A stretch of 64,000 bases of DNA from Rugalucina vietnamica (taxonomy: Eukaryota > Mollusca > Bivalvia > Lucinida > Lucinidae): positions 27,599,456-27,663,455 of the forward strand of contig OZ024875.1 in assembly GCA_964017185.1 (NCBI GenBank). Reading direction: 5' to 3'. This document shows positions 56,150 through 64,000 of the stretch, in pieces (the stretch's first letter is position 1; every line of letters begins with the position of its first letter). A program made the position numbers and the translations under genes. A model generated the notes under the pieces. It was not told the origin of the DNA. It saw only the letters and a program-made list of their open reading frames with translations, and made no database searches.

Positions 56150-59100
56150 GTACTAGCGGCTTCTTGGCACAAAAGCTAGTTTGGGAGCAGGAGACCGAAA
56201 ACTATCGAAAATGGAATTTTTTGACACCCCCATGACATTGGGGGCCCTGGCTACCCATCTCATCCTCTTTCAATCCTGATGAGACTTGCCACATACTTTT
56301 ATATAACATATACATTTATTACAGTACTAGCGGCTTCCGGGCACAAGCGTTAGTTTGGGAGCAGTAGACCTAGAAGTGTCGAAAATAGCCAATTCTGTAC
56401 AGGAAAATATGACCCTAGAGCCGTTGGGGGGACCTGGCTATCCTCCTCATCCTCTTTCAATCCTAATGAGACTTGCAAAATACATTCATATATCATATAC
56501 CTTTATTGCCGTATAAGCGGCTTCCTGGCACAAGAGCTAGTTTGGGAGCAAGAGACCGAGAAAGATCGAAAATATTTTTTTTTGCACCCCCCTCTGACAT
56601 AGTGGGGGGTCTGGCTACCCATCTCATCCTCTTTCAATCCTGATGAGATTTGCCACATACTTGTATATACTATACATCTATGTCGTAGTACTAGCGGCTT
56701 CCTGGCACAAGAGCTAGTTTGGGAGCAGGAAACCGAAAACTCTCGAAAATGGAATTTTTTGACACCCCCCATGATATTGGGGGCCCTGGCTACCCATCTC
56801 ATCCTCTTTCAATCCTGATAAGACTTGCCACATATTTTTATATAACATATACATTTATCACAGTACCAGTGGCTTCCTGGCACAAGAGCTAGTTTCGGAG
56901 CAGTAGACCTAGAAGTGTCGAAAATAGCCAATTCTGTACAGGAAAATATGACCCTAGAGCCGTTGGGATCCTGGCTACCCTCCTCATCCTCTTTCAATCC
57001 TAATAAGACTTGCCTAATACATTCATATATCGTATACCTTTATTGCAGTATAAGCGGCTTCCTGGCACAAGAGCTAGTTTGGGAGCAAGAGACCGAGAAA
57101 GATCGAAAATAATTTTTTTTGCACCCCCTCTGACATAGTGGGGGGGTCTGGATACCCATCTCATCCTCTTTCAATCCTGATGAGACTTGCCACATACTTG
57201 TATATACTATACATCTATGTCGCAGTACTAGCGGCTTCCTGGCACAAGAGCTAGTTTGGGAGCAGGAAACCGAAAACTCTCGAAAATGGAATTTTTGACA
57301 CCCCCCATGACATTGGGGGCCCTGGCTACCCATCTCATCCTCTTTCAATCCTGATGAGACTTGCCACATACTTGTATATACTATACATCTATGTCGTAGT
57401 ACTAGCGGCTTCCTGGCACAAGAGCTAGTTTGGGAGCAGGAGACCGAAAACTATCGAAAATGGAATTTTTTGACACCCCCATGATATTGGGGGCCCTGGC
57501 TACCCATCTCATCCTCTTTCAATCGTGATGAGACTTGCCACATACTTTTATATAACATATACATTTATCACAGTACCAGCGGCTTCCTGGCACAAGAGCT
57601 AGTTTCGGAGCAGTAGACCTAGAAGTGTCGAAAATAGCCAATTCTGTACAGGAAAATATGACCCTAGAGCCGTTGGGGAGCCTGGCTACCCTCCTCATCC
57701 TCTTTCAATCCTAATAAGACTTGCCACATATACATATATCGTATACATTTATTGCAGTATAAGCGGCTTCCTGGCACAAGAGCTAGTTTGAGAGCAAGAG
57801 ACCGAGAAAGATCGAAAATAATTTTTTTCGCACCCACCTCAGACATAGTGGGGGGTCTGGCTACCCATCTCATCCTCTTTCAATCCCAATGAGACTTGTC
57901 ACATACTTGTATATACTATACATCTATGTCGTAGTACTAGCGGCTTCCTGGCACAAGAGCTAGTTTGGGAGCAGGGAACCGAAAACTCTCGAAAATGGAA
58001 TTTTTGACACCCCCATGACATTGGGGGCCCTGGCTACCCATCTCATCCTCTTTCATTCCTGATGAGACTTGCCACATACTTGTATATACTATACATCTAT
58101 GTCGTAGTACTAGCGGCTTCCTGGCACAAGAGCTAGTTGGGAGCAGGAGACCGAAAACTATCGAAAATGGAATTTTTTGACACCCCCCCCATGATATTGG
58201 GGGCCCTGGCTACCCATCTCATCCTCTTTCAATCCTGATGAGACTTGCCACATACTTTTATATAACATATACATTTATCACAGTACCAGCGGCTTCCTGG
58301 CACAAGAGCTAGTTTCGGAGCAGTAGACCTAGAAGTGTCGAAAATAGCCAATTCTGTACAGGAAAATATGACCCTAGAGCCGTTGGGGGGCCTGGCTACC
58401 CTCCTCATCCTCTTTCAATCCTAATTAGACTTGCCACATACATTCAAATATAGTATACCTTTATTGCAGTATAAGCGGCTTCCTGGCACAAGAGCTAGTT
58501 TGGGAGCAAGAGACCGAGAAAGATCGAAAATATTCTTTTTTGCACCCCCCTCTGACATAGTGGGGGGTCTGGCTACCCATCTCATCCTCTTTCAATCCTG
58601 ATGAGACTTGCCACATACTTGTATATACTATACATCTATGTCGTAGTACTAGCGGCTTCCTGGCACAAGAGCTAGTTTGGGAGCAGGAAACCGAAAACTC
58701 TCGAAAATGGAATTTTTGACACCCCCATGACATTGGGGGCCCTGGCTACCCATCTCATCCTCTTTCAATCCTGATGAGACTTGCCACATACTTGTATATA
58801 CTATACATCTATGTCGTAGTACTAGCGGCTTCCTGGCACAAGAGCTAGTTTGGGAGCAGGAAACCGAAAACTCTCGAAAATGGAATTTTTGACACCCCCA
58901 TGACATTGGGGGCCCTGGCTACCCATCTCATCCTCTTTCAATCCTGATGAGACTTAACACGTACTTGTATATACTATACATCTATGTCGTAGTACTAGCG
59001 GCTTCCTGGCACAAGAGCTAGTTTGGGAGCAGGAGACCGAAAACTATCGAAAATGGAATTTTTTGACACCCCACCATGATATTGGGGGCCCTGGCTACCC

Positions 59101-62100
59101 ATCTCATCCTCTTTCAATCCTGATGAGACTTGCCACATACTTTTATATAACATATACATTTATCACAGTACCAGCGGCTTCCTGGCACAAGAGCTAGTTT
59201 CGGAGCAGTAGACCTAGAAGTGTCTACCTAGTAGACCTACAGGAAAATATGACCCTAGAGCCGTTGGGGGCCTGGCTACCCTCCTCATCCTCTTTCAATC
59301 CTAATAAGACTTGCCACATACATTCATAAATCGTATACCTTTATTGCAGTATAAGCGGCTTCCTGGCACAAGAGCTAGTTTGGGAGCAAGAGACCGAGAA
59401 AGATCGAAAATATTTTTTGCACCACCCTCTGACATAGTGGGGGGTCTGGCTACCCATCTCATCCTCTTTCAATCCTGATGAGACTTGCCACATGCTTGTA
59501 TATACTATACATCTATGTCGTAGTACTAGCGGCTTCCTGGCACAAGAGCTAGTTTGGGAGCAGGAAACCGAAAACTCTCGAAAATGGAATTTTTGACACC
59601 CCCATGACATTGGGGGCCCTGGCTACCCATCTCATCCTCTTTCAATCCTGATGAGACTTGCCACATACTTGTATATACTATACATCTATGTCGTAGTACT
59701 AGCGGCTTCCTGGCACAAGAGCTAGTTTGGGAGCAGGAAACCGAAAACTCTCGAAAATGGAATTTTTGACACCCCCCATGACATTGGGGCCCCTGGCTAC
59801 CCATCTCATCCTCTTTCAATCCTGATGAGACTTGCCACGTACTTGTATATACTATACATCTATGTCGTAGTACTAGCGGCTTCCTGGCACAAGAGCTAGT
59901 TTGGGAGCAGGAGACCGAAAACTATCGAAAATGGAATTTTTTGACACCCCCCCCATGATATTGGGGGCCCTGGCTACCCATCTCATCCTCTTTCAATCCT
60001 GATGAGACTTGCCACATACTTTTATATAACATATACATTTATCACAGTACCAGCGGCTTCCTGGCACAAGAGCTAGTTTCGGAGCAGTAGACCTAGAAGT
60101 GTCGAAAATAGCCAATTCTGTACAGGAAAATATGACCCTAGAGCCGTTGTGGGGCCTGGCTACCCTCCTCATCCTCTTTCAATCCTAATAAGACTTGCCA
60201 CATACATTCATATATCGTATACCTTTATTGCAGTATAAGCGGCTTCCTGGCACAAGAGCTAGTTTGGGAGCAAGAGACCGAGAAAGATCGAAAATAATTT
60301 TTTTGCACCCCCCTCTGACATAGTGGGGGGTCTGGCTACCCATCTCATCCTCTTTCAATCCTGTTGAGACTTGCCACATACTTGTATATACTATACATCT
60401 ATGTCGTAGTACTAGCGGCTTCCTGGCACAAGAGCTAGTTTGGGAGCAGGAAAACGAAAACTCTCGAAAATGGAATTTTTGACACCCCCCATGACATTGG
60501 GGGCCCTGGCTACCCATCTCATCCTCTTTCAATCCTGATGAGACTTGCCACGTACTTGTATATACTATACATCTATGTCGTAGTACTAGCGGCTTCCTGG
60601 CACAAGAGCTAGTTTGGGAGCAGGAGACCAAAAACTATCGAAAATGGAATTTTTTGACACCCCCATGATATTGGGGGCCCTGGCTACCCATCTCATCCTC
60701 TTTCAATCCTGATGAGACTTGCCACATACTTTTATATAACATATACATTTATCACAGTACCAGCGGCTTCCTGGCACAAGAGCTAGTTTCGGAGCAGTAG
60801 ACCTAGAAGTGTCGAAAATAGCCAATTCTGTACAGGAAAATATGACCCTAGAGCCGTTGGGGGGCCTGGCTACCCTCCTCATCCTCTTTCAATCCTAATA
60901 AGACTTGCCACATACATTCATATATCGTATACCTTTATTGCAGTATAAGCGGCTTCCTGGCACAAGAGCTAGTTTGGGAGCAAGAGACCGAGAAAGATCG
61001 AAAATATTTTTTTTTGCACCCCCCTCTGACATAGTGGGGGGTCTGGCTACCCATCTCATCCTCTTTCAATCCTGATGAGACTTGCCACATACTTGTATAT
61101 ACTATACATCTATGTCGTAGTATTAGCGGCTTCCTGGCACAAGAGCTAGTTTGGGAGCAGGAAACCGAAAACTCTCGAAAATGGAATTTTTGACACCCCC
61201 CATGACATTGGGGGCCCTGGCTACCCATCTCATCCTCTTTCAATCCTGATGAGACTTGCCACGTACTTGTATATACTATACATCTATGTCGTAGTACTAG
61301 CGGCTTCCTGGCACAAGAGCTAGTTTGGGAGCAGGAGACCGAAAACTATCGAAAATGGAATTTTTTGACACCCCCCCCCATGATATTGGGGGCCCTGGCT
61401 ACCCATCTCATCCTCTTTCAATCCTGATGAGACTTGCCACATACTTTTATATAGCATATACATTTATCACAGTACCAGCGGCTTCCTGGCACAAGAGCTA
61501 GTTTCGGAGCAGTAGACCCAGAAGTGTCGAAAATAGCCAATTCTGTACAGGAAAATATGACCCTAGAGCCGTTGTGGGGCCTGGCTACCCTCCTCATCCT
61601 CTTTCAATCCTAATAAGACTTGCCACATACATTCATATATCGTATACCTTTATTGCAGTATAAGCGGCTTCCTGGCACAAGAGCTAGTTTGGGAGCAAGA
61701 GACCGAGAAAGATCGAAAATATTTTTTTTGCACCCCCCCTCTGACATAGTGGGGGGTCTGGCTACCCATCTCATCCTCTTTCAATCCTGATGAGACTTGC
61801 CACATACTTGTATATACTATACATCTATGTCGTAGTACTAGCGGCTTCCTGGCACAAGAGCTAGTTTGGGAGCAGGAGACCAAAAACTATCGAAAATGGA
61901 ATTTTTTGACACCCCTCCATGATATTGGGGGCCCTGGCTACCCATCTCATCCTCTTTCAATCCTGATGAGACTTGCCACATACTTTTATATAACATATAC
62001 ATTTATCACAGTACCAGCGGCTTCCTGGCACAAGAGCTAGTTTCGGAGCAGTAGACCTAGAAGTGTCGAAAATAGCCAATTCTGTACAGGAAATATGACC

Positions 62101-64000
62101 CTAGAGCCGTTGTGGGGCCTGGCTACCCTCCTCATCCTCTTTCAATCCTAATAAGACTTGCCACATACATTCATATATCGTATACCTTTATTGCAGTATA
62201 AGCGGCTTCCTGGCACAAGAGCTAGTTTGGGAGCAAGAGACCGAGAAAGATCGAAAATAATTTTTTTGCACCCCCCTCTGACATAGTGGGGGGTCTGGCT
62301 ACCCATCTCATCCTCTTTCAATCCTGATGAGACTTGCCACATACTTGTATATACTATACATCTATGTCGTAGTACTAGCGGCTTCCTGGCACAAGAGCTA
62401 GTTTGGGAGCAGGAAACCGAAAACTCTCGAAAATGGAATTTTTGACACCCCCCATGACATTGGGGGCCCTGGCTACCCATCTCATCCTCTTTCAATCCTG
62501 ATGAGACTTGTCACGTACTTGTATATACTATACATCTATGTCGTAGTACTAGCGGCTTCCTGGCACAAGAGCTAGTTTGGGAGCAGGAGACCAAAAACTA
62601 TCGAAAATGGAATTTTTTTACACCCCCCATGATATTGGGGGCCCTGGCTACCCATCTCATCCTCTTTCAATCCTGATGAGACTTGCCACATACTTTTATA
62701 TAACATATACATTTATCACAGTACCAGCGGCTTCCTGGCACAAGAGCTACTTTCGGAGCAGTAGACCTAGAAGTGTCGAAAATAGCCAATTCTGTACAGG
62801 AAAATATGACCCTAGAGCCGTTGGGGGGCCTGGCTACCCTCCTCATCCTCTTTCAATCCTAATAAGACTTGCCACATACATTCATATATCGTATACCTTT
62901 ATTGCAGTATAAGCGGCTTCCTGGCACAAGAGCTAGTTTGGGAGCAAGAGACCGAGAAAGATCGAAAATATTTTTTTTTGCACCCCCCTCTGACATAGTG
63001 GGGGGGTCTGGCTACCCATCTCATCCTCTTTCAATCCTGATGAGACTTGCCACATACTTGTATATACTATACATCTATGTCGTAGTACTAGCGGCTTCCT
63101 GGCACAAGAGCTAGTTTGGGAGCAGGAAACCGAAAACTCTCGAAAATGGAATTTTTGACACCCACCATGTCATTGGGGGCCCTGGCTACCCATCTCATCC
63201 TCTTTCAATCCTGATGAGACTTGCCACGTACTTGTATATACTATACATCTATGTCGTAGTACTAGCGGCTTCCTGGCACAAGAGCTAGTTTGGGAGCAGG
63301 AGACCGAAAACTATCGAAAATGGAATTTTTTGACACCCCCCAATGATATTGGGGGCCCTGGCTACCCATCTCATCCTCTTTCAATCCTGATGAGACTTGC
63401 CACATACTTTTATATAGCATATACATTTATCACAGTACCAGCGGCTTCCTGGCACAAGAGCTAGTTTCGGAGCAGTAGACCCAGAAGTGTCGAAAATAGC
63501 CAATTCTGTACAGGAAAATATGACCCTAGAGCCGTTGTGGGGCCTGGCTACCCTCCTCATCCTCTTTCAATCCTAATAAGACTTGCCACATACATTCATA
63601 TATCGTATACCTTTATTGCAGTATAAGCGGCTTCCTGGCACAAGAGCTAGTTTGGGAGCAAGAGACCGAGAAAGATCGAAAATATTTTTTTTGCACCCCC
63701 CTCTGACATAGTGGGGGGTCTGGCTACCCATCTCATCCTCTTTCAATCCTGATGAGACTTGCCACATACTTGTATATACTATACATCTATGTCGTAGTAC
63801 TAGCGGCTTCCTGGCACAAGAGCTAGTTTGGGAGCAGGAGACCGAAAACTATCGAAAATGGAATTTTTTGACACCCCTCCATGATATTGGGGGCCCTGGC
63901 TACCCATCTCATCCTCTTTCAATCCTGATGAGACTTGCCACATACTTTTATATAACATATACATTTATCACAGTACCAGCGGCTTCCTGGCACAAGAGCT
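56150..64000 (-). repeat. Satellite in inverted orientation, to the window end
   Basis: From 56150 every monomer is the reverse complement of the left array (AGCGGCTTCCTGGCACAAGA in place of its mirror). Monomers A, B, C and D occur in mirrored order, with both four-unit (about 712 bp) and A-A five-unit (about 886 bp) groups, and some shorter groups after the junction. The array runs off the window end. Arm-specific variants such as TATATCGTATACC (the left array has ATATGATATATG mirrored) show the inverted arm has evolved separately for some time. Confidence 0.95.

Noticed and set aside
32500-64000. Dozens of near-identical 66-151-codon ORFs on both strands
   Set aside because: They tile the satellite, begin and end at monomer boundaries, overlap on opposite strands, and lose frame whenever a 175-bp monomer follows. 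Their repetition reflects the DNA repeat rather than protein selection.
32280-64000. CRISPR-like array
   Set aside because: The units are contiguous 174-186-bp monomers without unique spacers, in a eukaryotic context with no cas genes.
32280-64000. CENP-B box in the satellite
   Set aside because: No TTCG....A..CGGG-type motif was found in the monomers. The conserved 20-bp box is a different sequence.

Overview
The window is non-coding, repeat-dominated DNA from an animal nuclear genome, most likely a mollusc and probably a bivalve. This rests on two animal-type non-LTR retrotransposons (one CR1/L2-like, with a PHD-SGNH-CCHC ORF1), a splice acceptor before a candidate exon, many foldback/MITE elements, and non-autonomous elements with internal tandem repeats, GAC-type microsatellites and terminal hairpins. 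From general knowledge such elements resemble the Helentron-associated elements common in bivalves. No bacterial-style gene or operon is present. The species assignment is inference.

Layout. 1-2775: a GC-rich inverted repeat, a 41-bp tandem repeat and a minus-strand element built on 147/167-bp tandem repeats. 2776-7380: small palindromic elements, one nested in another, plus the only host-gene candidate: a minus-strand multi-membrane-span exon followed by a RING-like segment, separated by a MITE. 7590-12345: hairpin-ended elements and a 188-bp tandem array with trimeric higher-order structure, interrupted by a foldback element. 12971-18469: a 5.5-kb mosaic of nested palindromes whose ends and interior carry dense TGACGTCA motifs. 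18600-20475: diverged repeats and one more MITE.

20476-32200 is a three-layer nest. LINE-B (minus strand, 5'-truncated, decayed) is split by LINE-A (plus strand, apparently full length, flanked by the 6-bp duplication atatgt). LINE-A ORF2 is in turn split by a 2.45-kb hairpin-ended element. Removing the inner insertions restores the reading frame across both junctions. LINE-A ORF1 is intact. Its ORF2 is otherwise open except for two single-T insertions.

32280-64000 is a satellite region. Diverged single monomers at the left edge give way to a homogeneous 712-bp higher-order repeat of four monomers (about 174, 177, 186 and 175 bp). A 2.95-kb element with terminal inverted repeats and an AGT target duplication interrupts it at 51674-54625. 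At 56149/56150 the array flips orientation and continues inverted to the window end. The many near-identical ORFs of about 100 codons on both strands are products of the satellite and are not treated as genes.
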